Below are positions 1 through 8,199 of a stretch of 64,000 bases of DNA, piece by piece. The stretch comes from CANMXU01 sp052030545 (GTDB taxonomy: Bacteria > Pseudomonadota > Gammaproteobacteria > Enterobacterales > Alteromonadaceae). The notes under the pieces are model-generated. The model ran no database searches and was not told where the DNA came from. It was given only the letters and a program-made list of their open reading frames with translations. The translations under genes were made by a program, and so were the position numbers. Numbering within the stretch: the first letter of the stretch is position 1; the number at the start of each line of letters is the position of its first letter. The stretch spans positions 592,791 to 656,790 of the forward strand of contig NZ_JBPDIH010000002.1 in assembly GCF_052030545.1 (NCBI RefSeq), in the 5' to 3' direction.

Positions 1-3000
1 TCGCATTTGCTTTTTAATATCTTCAATAATCACATATAAACTTGGGATCAAGCCTAAAGTCACAATGGTCGCAAATAACACGCCAAAAGCTAAAGATACC
101 GCCATAGGAATAACGATTTTAGCCTGCATGCTGGTTTCAAAAAATACAATAGGTACTAAGCCCATAAAGGTTGTAATAGACGTTAACATGATCGCTCTAA
201 AGCGTTTAGTACCTGCATATACCACCGCTTTTTTGAGCGGTATGCCTGCTTTTCTGGCGTTGTTAACATAGTCCACCATCACCAGCGAGTCGTTCACCAC
301 CACACCTGCGGCAGCTAAAATACCAAAGACTGATAAGGCGTTTAAATCCATACCTAAGATCAAATGCCCAAACACGGCGCCAATGACACCAAACGGAATA
401 ACCACCATGATCATCATCGCTTGTGAATACGATTTTAACGGTATCGCCAAGAGTGAGAAAATAACCATTAACGAGATGGCAAAATCTCTTAACTGATCAT
501 TGGCACTATCAAGCTCTTCTTGAATACGACCAGAAACCTCACTTTTCACTAGCGGATATTGACGTAACAACTCAGGAATAAAGTTATCGCGAATATCTTT
601 GGCTACTTCAAATGGCTCAACTTGGTCTGCGTCGACACTTGCCCAAACGTTAATAGTACGATTACCATTTTCTCGGCGAATACGAGTTACGCCATCGGTT
701 AAGTGAATATTCGCCAGTTCAGACAAGGGTAATTCAGCACCATTTGGCGCTTGGATCATCACTTCGTCAACATGGCCAATCGAGCTGCGTTGCCCTTCAG
801 GATAACGCACCATCACTTTAATTTCTTCGGTATCACGTAAAATGCGTTGTGCTTCTAGCCCATAAAAGCTGTGGTTAACTTGCGAGGCAACATCAGCCAA
901 GGTCAACCCTAAACTATACGCCAAAGGTTTTAGTTCAAACTGCACTTCTTTGGCACTGGTTTGACGACTATCATTCACATCGCCGACACCTTTCAAGGTA
1001 TTAAGCTTGGCTTTCAATTCTTTAGCCGCCGCTAGCAGCTGAGCGTCATTTTTACTTTCTAAACGAAAAGCAATATCACCATCTTCACGGCCACCACCAA
1101 ACAAGTTGTCGTCGATAGAAAACGATTTCACCCCAGGTAATGTTGGGATCGCTTTACGCCATAAATCAGCTAATGCAAAGGTGTCCATCGCACGCACTTC
1201 AGGTTCAACAAGTTTCACCATAATACGTGCACTAGTGCGACTGCGTAGATCTACCTGCATATCAGCGATCATAGGTTTGCCATGCTCTTGCACTATGTCT
1301 TTATCGACTTGATATAAAATTTTCTCTACCGTTAGCACAGTATCTAAGGTTGATTGCTCGGACGCATCGACATTCATTTCAATACTGACACGTGGAAAAT
1401 CGTGGGGAATTTTAGGCTGACCAACAAAACGAATTAAACCTCCGCTGAATAAGCCGGCACTTAATAACATGATGCTAATAAAAAACATCAAGACACCGTA
1501 TCGATACTTAATACACACTTCTAATGAAGGGCGATAGACATTTTCGATAACGTGTTTTAAGCCTCGATCTACCGCAGCGCGTAATCGGTCAAGTGGGTTA
1601 TTAGCATTAAACTTTTTCACTTTCATATTTGCCAAATGCGCTGGCAGAATAAGCTTTGATTCAATTAATGAAAAGATCAGACAAAAAATGACGACAAAAC
1701 CAATTGACTGACCAAAGGCCGAGGAAGGCCCGTCATCTAACGCTAGCGGTACAAATACGGCGATTGTTGTCAGTACGCCAAAGGTCGCTGGCATAGCAAC
1801 ACGTTTTACCCCGCGAATAACATTTTCGGTACTGTGACCATGCTCTTCAATTTCATCGTGGGCACTTTCCCCCATGACGATGGCATCATCAACGACAATG
1901 CCGAGTACTAAAATAAAGGCAAATAAGCTGGTCACATTAATGGTGACGTTAACAAATTCCATTGGCATCATCAGTAATGTCCCAAGGAAACACACTGGCA
2001 AGCCCATCATTACCCAAAATGCTAAGCGAATGCGTAAGAACAACGCCAGCATTAAGAACACTAATAAACCACCACTGATCATGTTGTCGATCATCATGTT
2101 CAATCGACCTTCAACGTAGTAGGTAAAATCCACCCAGTTTTCTAATTGTACGCCCTCAGGTAAGGCCGCATTTTTTTCTGCCACATATTTATTGATGACA
2201 TTGGCAACATCGGTCATGCTTTGATTGTCAGCCGCGCCAATAAAAAGTGTGACGGAGTTTTTGCCGTTAAATTTTGAATACTGTAAGCCTTCTTCAAAGC
2301 CGTCATTAATGGTTGCAATTTCACCTAACAGTATTTTACTGCCATCCGCTAAGGTAATAACTGGAATACGTTCAAATTCATGGCCACGATAGGCTTGATT
2401 TTCAACACGTAAATTAATATAGCCATTTTCAGCGCGAATTTGTCCTGCTGACATATTGCGTGAATAATTGCGTACCGCGTTGGCAACGTCATTAAAACTT
2501 AGGTTGAACTCGCGTAGTTTATCTTTACTAACTTCAACTGAGATTTCATAGCCTAAACCACTGAAAAATTCAGAGACATTAATCAGCGGTAATTGCTGAA
2601 TTTCATCATGAATTCTGCGGCCTAATTCTTTCAGCTCAACATTATCCATATCGCCATAAAGGCTGATATACATAACTTCTTGACGGTATTGTTCACGTTC
2701 AACTTTTAAACGTTCCATACCATCAGGAAAGGTTGGAATCGAGTCGATTTGTGTTTTGACTTCTTCTAAGACAATTTGCGGGTCGTAGGCTTCATCAACA
2801 CGAAACCAACCATTTGAGTAACCACGGTTTGAATAGGTAATAACGCGCTCTAAGCCTTGAACTGACTCTAACGCTTCTTCGATTTTAATGGTAATGCCTT
2901 CTTCCACTTCTTGTGGCGCAGCACCCGGATATGGCGCAGCAAAAGAAATCCAATTACTTTTTACCTGCGGAAACATTTGTTTGTTGATCGTTTGCGCGGT

Positions 3001-3096
3001 TAAAAAGCCCGCCACTAAAATGAAAATCATTAATAAATTTGCCGCAACACTGTTGCGTGCAAACCATGCGATTAAACCTTTATTAGTATCGTCCAT
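1..3096 (-). CDS. RND efflux permease, HAE1 type (partial)
   Basis: Inner-membrane, proton-driven RND pump that would export drugs or other amphiphiles with the adaptor encoded just upstream. The frame is open from the ATG at 3096 to the window edge (1032 codons), and the family is usually 1020-1060 residues, so only a few C-terminal residues are missing. The protein begins MDDTNKGLIAWFARNSVAAN, followed by the first membrane segment. The TM4 motif VVDDAIVMGE is present, with the paired proton-relay aspartates at D403 and D404. The gene starts 3 nt after the adaptor stop codon, so the two are one operon. No outer-membrane factor is visible. The family is clear, but the substrate cannot be read from the sequence. 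Confidence 0.93.
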   Translation of the reverse strand, partial: MDDTNKGLIAWFARNSVAANLLMIFILVAGFLTAQTINKQMFPQVKSNWISFAAPYPGAAPQEVEEGITIKIEEALESVQGLERVITYSNRGYSNGWFRVDEAYDPQIVLEEVKTQIDSIPTFPDGMERLKVEREQYRQEVMYISLYGDMDNVELKELGRRIHDEIQQLPLINVSEFFSGLGYEISVEVSKDKLREFNLSFNDVANAVRNYSRNMSAGQIRAENGYINLRVENQAYRGHEFERIPVITLADGSKILLGEIATINDGFEEGLQYSKFNGKNSVTLFIGAADNQSMTDVANVINKYVAEKNAALPEGVQLENWVDFTYYVEGRLNMMIDNMISGGLLVFLMLALFLRIRLAFWVMMGLPVCFLGTLLMMPMEFVNVTINVTSLFAFILVLGIVVDDAIVMGESAHDEIEEHGHSTENVIRGVKRVAMPATFGVLTTIAVFVPLALDDGPSSAFGQSIGFVVIFCLIFSLIESKLILPAHLANMKVKKFNANNPLDRLRAAVDRGLKHVIENVYRPSLEVCIKYRYGVLMFFISIMLLSAGLFSGGLIRFVGQPKIPHDFPRVSIEMNVDASEQSTLDTVLTVEKILYQVDKDIVQEHGKPMIADMQVDLRSRTSARIMVKLVEPEVRAMDTFALADLWRKAIPTLPGVKSFSIDDNLFGGGREDGDIAFRLESKNDAQLLAAAKELKAKLNTLKGVGDVNDSRQTSAKEVQFELKPLAYSLGLTLADVASQVNHSFYGLEAQRILRDTEEIKVMVRYPEGQRSSIGHVDEVMIQAPNGAELPLSELANIHLTDGVTRIRRENGNRTINVWASVDADQVEPFEVAKDIRDNFIPELLRQYPLVKSEVSGRIQEELDSANDQLRDFAISLMVIFSLLAIPLKSYSQAMMIMVVIPFGVIGAVFGHLILGMDLNALSVFGILAAAGVVVNDSLVMVDYVNNARKAGIPLKKAVVYAGTKRFRAIMLTSITTFMGLVPIVFFETSMQAKIVIPMAVSLAFGVLFATIVTLGLIPSLYVIIEDIKKQMR

Positions 3097-3099
3097 CGC

Positions 3100-4296
3100 T
3101 TAATCCTCAATCGTTGCGGCAAGCTGAGTTTCGACAGATTCTAAATCGCTTTCAATAGCGTCATCGCTTGGCAACGCTAACTGCATACCTTCTATTGGAT
3201 AATCTAAGGCAGAAATGATTAATTGGTCACCTTCAGCAAGTCCGTTAGAGACGATCACATTAGCACCATCTTGGCGAACAATTTCAATTGGCATGTACTT
3301 TAATTTAAGCTCACTGTCCAATATAGCCACAGCATTATTGACCACCAAATGACGAGGGATAATGGCAGCTTGGTCTAATCGTTGGCCAAGAATATCTGCG
3401 GTAACATATGAACCAAAACGTAACGGAGTTACTGAATTTTCAGATGCTTGCAAACGGTAAGGATCGTCAACTTGCGCAACCAAATAACTCATTCTGCTTT
3501 GGTTATCTACAACACCTTCACCGCGCGCAATATGCGCAGACCACTGCATTTTTTCGCCCGCATAAGTGCCATTAAGTAAAACTTGCGAGTCTTTACCTTG
3601 GTCAATTAAAAACTTAAGTTGCTTATCTGCAACAGGTAGTCGCACTTCAGCAATCGAGGTACCTAGTACTTTACCGATAGGGCTGCCAATGGCGACAAAA
3701 GAGCCTAACCCGACATTTCTGCTTTCGATCATCGCGTCATAAGGCGCTCTAATTTCAGTGCGTTCTAAATTGCGTTTGGCGCGTAAAACTGAAGCTTGCG
3801 CTGCTTTTACTCGCGCTATTTCTTGTGCTAATTGCGGTTTACGTAAACTTAATTCTGTCGGTGATGAATGTGAAATGCGCTCCCATTCACGCTCGGCAAC
3901 CTTACCTTGCGCACGCTCTGTTTCTAATGCCGCGCGCGCTGACGCCATGTTTGCTTGTGCATCAATTAATGCGGCTTCGTAATCGTTAGGATCTATGCGT
4001 GCTAACAGCTGGTCTTTTTTGATAAAACCACCACGGACAAAAGTGTCTGACAGTTCAACTACTTGACCGCTAATTTGCGCGACTAATTCAGTTTCATATT
4101 TCGGTTTTACTAAGCCATACGACTCAACTTCTAACACCATAGGTTCAACTGAAATAGTTTCAACCGCAACAATAGGGGTATTATCTACAGGAGCTTTTTC
4201 TTCAGGTGGTTTCTTCAGGCTTTGAAAGCCAATAAATGAAACGACACCGGCAGCGAGGATTACAATAGGTACTATTATTTGTTTTTTCCGTGACAC
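3100..4296 (-). CDS. RND efflux adaptor (HlyD/MFP family)
   Basis: Periplasmic membrane-fusion protein that links the RND permease to an outer-membrane channel. The 398-residue product has one N-terminal membrane anchor (about residues 6-25), a lipoyl-like half motif (VELSDTFVRGGFIKKDQLL), an Ala/Glu/Arg-rich coiled-coil hairpin of about 75 residues, the second lipoyl half and a beta-barrel region. The frame is open to 4344, but I prefer the GTG at 4296. It has GAGGA seven bases upstream and puts the anchor at the N terminus. It is the first gene of the operon with the RND permease. Confidence 0.9.
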   Translation of the reverse strand: MSRKKQIIVPIVILAAGVVSFIGFQSLKKPPEEKAPVDNTPIVAVETISVEPMVLEVESYGLVKPKYETELVAQISGQVVELSDTFVRGGFIKKDQLLARIDPNDYEAALIDAQANMASARAALETERAQGKVAEREWERISHSSPTELSLRKPQLAQEIARVKAAQASVLRAKRNLERTEIRAPYDAMIESRNVGLGSFVAIGSPIGKVLGTSIAEVRLPVADKQLKFLIDQGKDSQVLLNGTYAGEKMQWSAHIARGEGVVDNQSRMSYLVAQVDDPYRLQASENSVTPLRFGSYVTADILGQRLDQAAIIPRHLVVNNAVAILDSELKLKYMPIEIVRQDGANVIVSNGLAEGDQLIISALDYPIEGMQLALPSDDAIESDLESVETQLAATIED

Positions 4297-4569
4297 AGTT
4301 CTGTCCTCAATGGAATGGATGTGATTTTTGTAACATCTTGTCAATTACTACATAGGATAACCAAAAATATGTATCGATAATCAACAAAGTTGTAAATGCT
4401 TATTACAAAATTCACACCGACTTCACCAAAGTAAAGAAAAAACGTTAGTGAAGCCACGTTTATTCTTTATAAAACAATGAGATGAGATATAAATTAAATT
4501 AGGTATTTTTTGAAACAACAAAAAGTTGAATCAACCGACAGAAAGTCAGTTGGTTTTTTTCGCCACTTT

Positions 4570-5706
4570 TTATACTTTTATAAAAATTTTTCGGCTATAT
4601 AGCCAATATAATATAAGCCATTGAATGAGCAAAATGGCAACAATATGTGCTAATGGCTGAAATTGAGTTGGCATCGCTGTGATCACACCACCAAATAAGC
4701 TGTTGGCACTAAATTTCCAGTCGATAAGGCTAGTACCTAAATAGGCAACAATTGAGTTGGTGCCAATGACGGCGAAAACCCATGCCCACCGAGTAATATT
4801 GAGCACATCAATTATCCAATAAAACAGTGCCAGCAATAAAATACTATAGCCACAAGTTAGCAGCACAAATGAACTGGACCATAGCGTTTTATTGATCGGT
4901 AAAACGACTCCCCAACCATAAGCTAGTAGCAATAAAATAAGGGCACTGCCAACTAAGTGCGATAGTAATTTTTTAGGTTGTTGCTGATATTTAATTAAAT
5001 GTCGGCCAACAAAAACACCGGCAAGTGCATTAACTATAGAGCCTAGGTTCGACAGCAGTCCTTCGGGGTCAATTAGCGTGTTTTGATAGGTAATGCCCGG
5101 TAATAAAGTTTGATCGAACCACGCATTAATTGCTCCGTTTGCGCTGAAATCACCACCACCATAACTGCCCAAAGTTACTGTAGTTTGTATTAACCAATAA
5201 CCAAGTAATAACCCTATGGCTACCCACCATTGGCTACGAATACTGGTATACCATACCAACATCACCGCCACATACCAGGCAAGACCAATTCGGCCAAGCA
5301 CACTTGCAAAGCGAATTTCATCAATGCTTGCAGGCATTCCGCCGCCCCAGCCATGGTTGTAAACAATCCCGAGTAAAACTAATAACGCCAATCGCTTGTG
5401 GGCATGCCTTAACTTTTGTTTACCTTGAATTGGCGAATAGGCAGACATAGGTTTTGCTGCCAACCCTATGCTGACACCCGATAAAAATATAAACAGTGGG
5501 AAAATCAAATCATAGGCAGTAAAACCATGCCAGCTGGTATGCTGCATCTGCTCGGCAAAGACAGTTAAAAATCCCCAGCCAGTGATCAAATAAAGTGCGG
5601 CAAATACGCCTTCGGCACCTAGAATCCAAAACATATCAAATCCACGAAGTGCGTCGATGGATAACAACCGTTTTTTATTTGATGACGATGAAGCTAATTG
5701 CGGCAT
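4570..5706 (-). CDS. Membrane acyltransferase, HGSNAT/NagX-like (DUF5009)
   Basis: Multi-pass inner-membrane protein of 378 residues in the heparan-alpha-glucosaminide N-acetyltransferase-like family. The N-terminal signature LLSIDALRGFDMFWILGAEG and the following LIFPLFIFLSGVSIG are typical, and about ten hydrophobic segments follow. Bacterial members are often called NagX and occur with N-acetylglucosamine catabolism genes. Here no chitin or GlcNAc gene is adjacent, so the substrate is open. It is transcribed alone. The start is the ATG at 5706. Confidence 0.8.
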   Translation of the reverse strand: MPQLASSSSNKKRLLSIDALRGFDMFWILGAEGVFAALYLITGWGFLTVFAEQMQHTSWHGFTAYDLIFPLFIFLSGVSIGLAAKPMSAYSPIQGKQKLRHAHKRLALLVLLGIVYNHGWGGGMPASIDEIRFASVLGRIGLAWYVAVMLVWYTSIRSQWWVAIGLLLGYWLIQTTVTLGSYGGGDFSANGAINAWFDQTLLPGITYQNTLIDPEGLLSNLGSIVNALAGVFVGRHLIKYQQQPKKLLSHLVGSALILLLLAYGWGVVLPINKTLWSSSFVLLTCGYSILLLALFYWIIDVLNITRWAWVFAVIGTNSIVAYLGTSLIDWKFSANSLFGGVITAMPTQFQPLAHIVAILLIQWLILYWLYSRKIFIKV

Positions 5707-5903
5707 ATTTTTAACCTAACTTTTGGTGATTTAATCCGCATAATAAACTATCACCCAACAAAAAGACAGCGCTGTCAAAAACTCCGGTTCAACTAAATAG
5801 TCGCCAATGTAAACAACAAACACATTTTGTTATGATTTATTCGATTGAATTACTTGAGTTCCGCGCACATGCCCGACACAATCATGTTAACCAAGGAGCT
5901 TTT

Positions 5904-6359
5904 ATGCTAAGTAAGATCAGTCAATTTTTGCAAAACTTGAATCAAGAAAATTCTGATGAAGACGAAAAGTTTTCACTGGAAGTCGCTTGTACTGTGTTGT
6001 TATGCGAAGTGATGCGAGCAGACGATCATTTAAGTGATAGCGAGCAAAAAATGCTACAAACACTTATTAGTCAGCATTTTTCTTTGCAAGCAAGTGAAGT
6101 GAAAGAAATCATCGAACAAGCCTTTGAACATAGCGAACAAGCAACTGACTTTTATCAATTCACCTCAAAAATTAATAGTCACTATAGTATTTCACAGCGC
6201 ATGACCATTGTTGAATTACTGTGGAAAATAGCGCTGGCAGACGGCAAAATTGCGAGCATTGAAGAACATACCATACGCCGAATTGCCGACTTACTTCACC
6301 TGCGCCACAGCGAATATATCGCCACTAAAACACAAGCAATTAGCCATCAAAGTGACTGA
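5904..6359 (+). CDS. TerB family tellurite-resistance-like protein
   Basis: All-helical cytoplasmic protein of 151 residues with the TerB fold. Acidic metal-binding-type motifs are spaced as in the family: MRADDHLSDSEQKML in the first half and ALADGKIASIEEHTIRRIA in the second. The frame is open upstream to 5832, but AAGGAG at 5893-5898 sets the start at the ATG at 5904. TerB-domain proteins are common as single genes outside ter operons, and no other ter gene is present, so tellurite resistance should not be assumed. Confidence 0.85.
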   Translation: MLSKISQFLQNLNQENSDEDEKFSLEVACTVLLCEVMRADDHLSDSEQKMLQTLISQHFSLQASEVKEIIEQAFEHSEQATDFYQFTSKINSHYSISQRMTIVELLWKIALADGKIASIEEHTIRRIADLLHLRHSEYIATKTQAISHQSD

Positions 6360-6459
6360 TTATTGGTTATGCCAATAAAAGAGAATAAAGTAACAGAACA
6401 AAAAGCAATTGTGCGATATAATTGCGCCTTATTTCAAAACCACCCTTTTAGAGTAATTC

Positions 6460-7290
6460 ATGGCTGATATTGGCAAATTCAATACCCTTTCAATTATCGC
6501 AATAACCGATAACGGTGCCTATTTAGACGCAGGCGAATTAGGCGAAATACTGTTGCCAAATCGCTACGTGCCGCAAGATTGTGATGTTGACCAACAGGTT
6601 AAGGTATTTATCTATGCGGATTCTGCCGACCGTTTAGTTGCCACCACAGAGCAGCCTTTTGCGCAGGTTGATCAGTTTGCCTCGCTAAAAGTGGCGCAAG
6701 TCAATAAAATGGGCGCCTTTTTAGATTGGGGTTTGAAAAAAGACTTACTCGTCCCATACAACCAACAGCACAGTAAAATGGAAGTCGGTAAATATTACTT
6801 GGTGAGAATTTACCTTGATGAGCGCACCGAGCGTATTGTTGGTTCAAGCAAAATTGATAAATTTATTGATATTTGGCCGGCCGACTATAATGAAGGAGAC
6901 AAAGTTGAGCTTATTATTGGTGGTAAAACCGACTTAGGCTTTAAAGCTATTATTAACGATAAGCATTGGGGTTTGTTATACGACAGTGAAATTTTTCAAC
7001 CATTGCGCATCGGTAAAAAAGTCACTGGCTATATTAAAAAAATGCGTGAAGACGGCCGCATTGATTTAATTTTAACGCGTGGCGGCAAAGGTAAAGTGAT
7101 TGATTTTAGTGATAAACTTATCAGTCATTTAGAAGAAAACAATGGCTTTAGTCCATTACATGATAAAAGCTCGCCAGAGCTCATTAAACGAACTTTAGGG
7201 GTGAGTAAAAAAACCTTTAAAGCAACTGTGGGTAACTTACTCAAAAAAGGCAAAGTTAAAATTGAAAAAGGCGGCATTCGCCTAAATTAA
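6460..7290 (+). CDS. CvfB-like S1 RNA-binding protein
   Basis: Protein of 276 residues of the CvfB/YitL family. It has consecutive S1-type OB folds (DNGAYLDAGELGEILLP near residue 18, MGAFLDWGLKKDLLVP near residue 85, and a third near 160) and a C-terminal winged helix that begins around HDKSSPELIKRTLGVSKKTF. Family members bind RNA and affect virulence-factor expression in Gram-positive bacteria, while the role in gammaproteobacteria is poorly known. It is a single gene 100 bp after the TerB gene. The start is ATG. Confidence 0.88.
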   Translation: MADIGKFNTLSIIAITDNGAYLDAGELGEILLPNRYVPQDCDVDQQVKVFIYADSADRLVATTEQPFAQVDQFASLKVAQVNKMGAFLDWGLKKDLLVPYNQQHSKMEVGKYYLVRIYLDERTERIVGSSKIDKFIDIWPADYNEGDKVELIIGGKTDLGFKAIINDKHWGLLYDSEIFQPLRIGKKVTGYIKKMREDGRIDLILTRGGKGKVIDFSDKLISHLEENNGFSPLHDKSSPELIKRTLGVSKKTFKATVGNLLKKGKVKIEKGGIRLN

Positions 7291-7321
7291 CTTGTCTTGA
7301 ATTTAATTAAAGATTGGCAAC

Positions 7322-8050
7322 TTAGTCATTGATAATCTTCTTTGACATAATGTCAGCTATGGCTTGGTTGACTTTTATTAATGTCTCTGGATATTTAGCT
7401 AAATAGCGTTTACTAATATAAATACCAAAATCTTTTTCTAATTCAACAAACTTCTTAAATTTATTAGGGGCAATGCCTGCCTCTTTTATCGCATCTTCAA
7501 ACACAAGTTCCGCAATAAATGCGGCGTCAATGTAACGTCGCGCTAGCATTTCAGGCAGTTTTTTTGTTTCCATAACCGGTTGCACAAAGTAGTCATTACT
7601 AATCAGCCATTTGTGCGTATTGGCATTGAAGTGCGTGCTCACTTTTGCCCGCAATTTAAAGTGCTCTTGCAATGGTGTTAACGATGAATTCTTTAAGGTA
7701 TACCAACACCAACGATTGATAAACAAAGGCTCACTGAAGACAGCAATTTTATCCCGCTCAGCATTTTGGCTAGCAAGCAAAAATGCTGAGCCTTTATCTC
7801 GCTTAATTTCATCAACGACTTTAGCGTAGTTAGGGTAAATGTGGTAATTGACTGCTATACCCGCTTTTTCAAAAACTTGATTTGCTAGTTCAATACCTAT
7901 GCCAACAATTTTATCTGATTTTTTTTCGGTATATGGCGGGAAGTTAGGGACTAAAACGACAATCGATTGTTGGGCATACGCAGTAAATATAATGCTATTA
8001 CACACCCAAAAGAAGCTAATCAATTTCATCTGTCGAAAAAAATTAGTCAA
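7322..8050 (-). CDS. Periplasmic solute-binding protein, family 3 type
   Basis: Secreted protein of 242 residues resembling the bacterial extracellular solute-binding family 3. A signal peptide spans about residues 1-26 (ends TAYA/QQS), followed by the typical opening VVLVPNFPPYTEKKSDKIVG and GIGIELANQVFEKAGI. No permease or ATPase is adjacent, so it may be a stand-alone sensor or orphan binding protein, as is common in Alteromonadales. The start is a TTG at 8050, supported by AAGGGGG six bases upstream. The internal ATG at 8029 lacks such a site. Confidence 0.8.
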   Translation of the reverse strand: MTNFFRQMKLISFFWVCNSIIFTAYAQQSIVVLVPNFPPYTEKKSDKIVGIGIELANQVFEKAGIAVNYHIYPNYAKVVDEIKRDKGSAFLLASQNAERDKIAVFSEPLFINRWCWYTLKNSSLTPLQEHFKLRAKVSTHFNANTHKWLISNDYFVQPVMETKKLPEMLARRYIDAAFIAELVFEDAIKEAGIAPNKFKKFVELEKDFGIYISKRYLAKYPETLIKVNQAIADIMSKKIIND

Positions 8051-8117
8051 ATTCTGCCCCCTTAATGTTATTTACTTCTCAAAAGCGTTGTTAATAACAC
8101 CTTTTAGTAAATAATAG

Positions 8118-8147
8118 AACAAAGCACCATAAAATGGTGCTTTGTTT
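8118..8147 (-). terminator. Hairpin between solute-binding gene and TonB receptor gene
   Basis: Inverted repeat AACAAAGCACCA / TGGTGCTTTGTTT with a 5-base loop, 53 bp downstream of the TonB receptor stop codon. It is T-rich on both sides and so could work in either direction. Confidence 0.6.
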
Positions 8148-8199
8148 GGGTTTTATTTAAGGTTGTTAACCGTTTGATATTAACAAGCCTTAGTGTTTC

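Noticed and set aside
1106..1312. Several plus-strand frames over 65-3103
   Set aside because: They are shadows of the RND permease, whose continuous minus-strand frame shows family motifs along its whole length.
4532..4560. Terminator after the NagX-like gene
   Set aside because: The hairpin CAACCGAC/GTCAGTTG has its T run on the plus strand, where no gene ends. On the minus strand the U run does not follow directly. Direction and function are unclear.
5904..6359. Tellurite-resistance locus
   Set aside because: Only a lone TerB-fold gene is present. No terC, terD, terA, terZ or other stress-complex gene is nearby.
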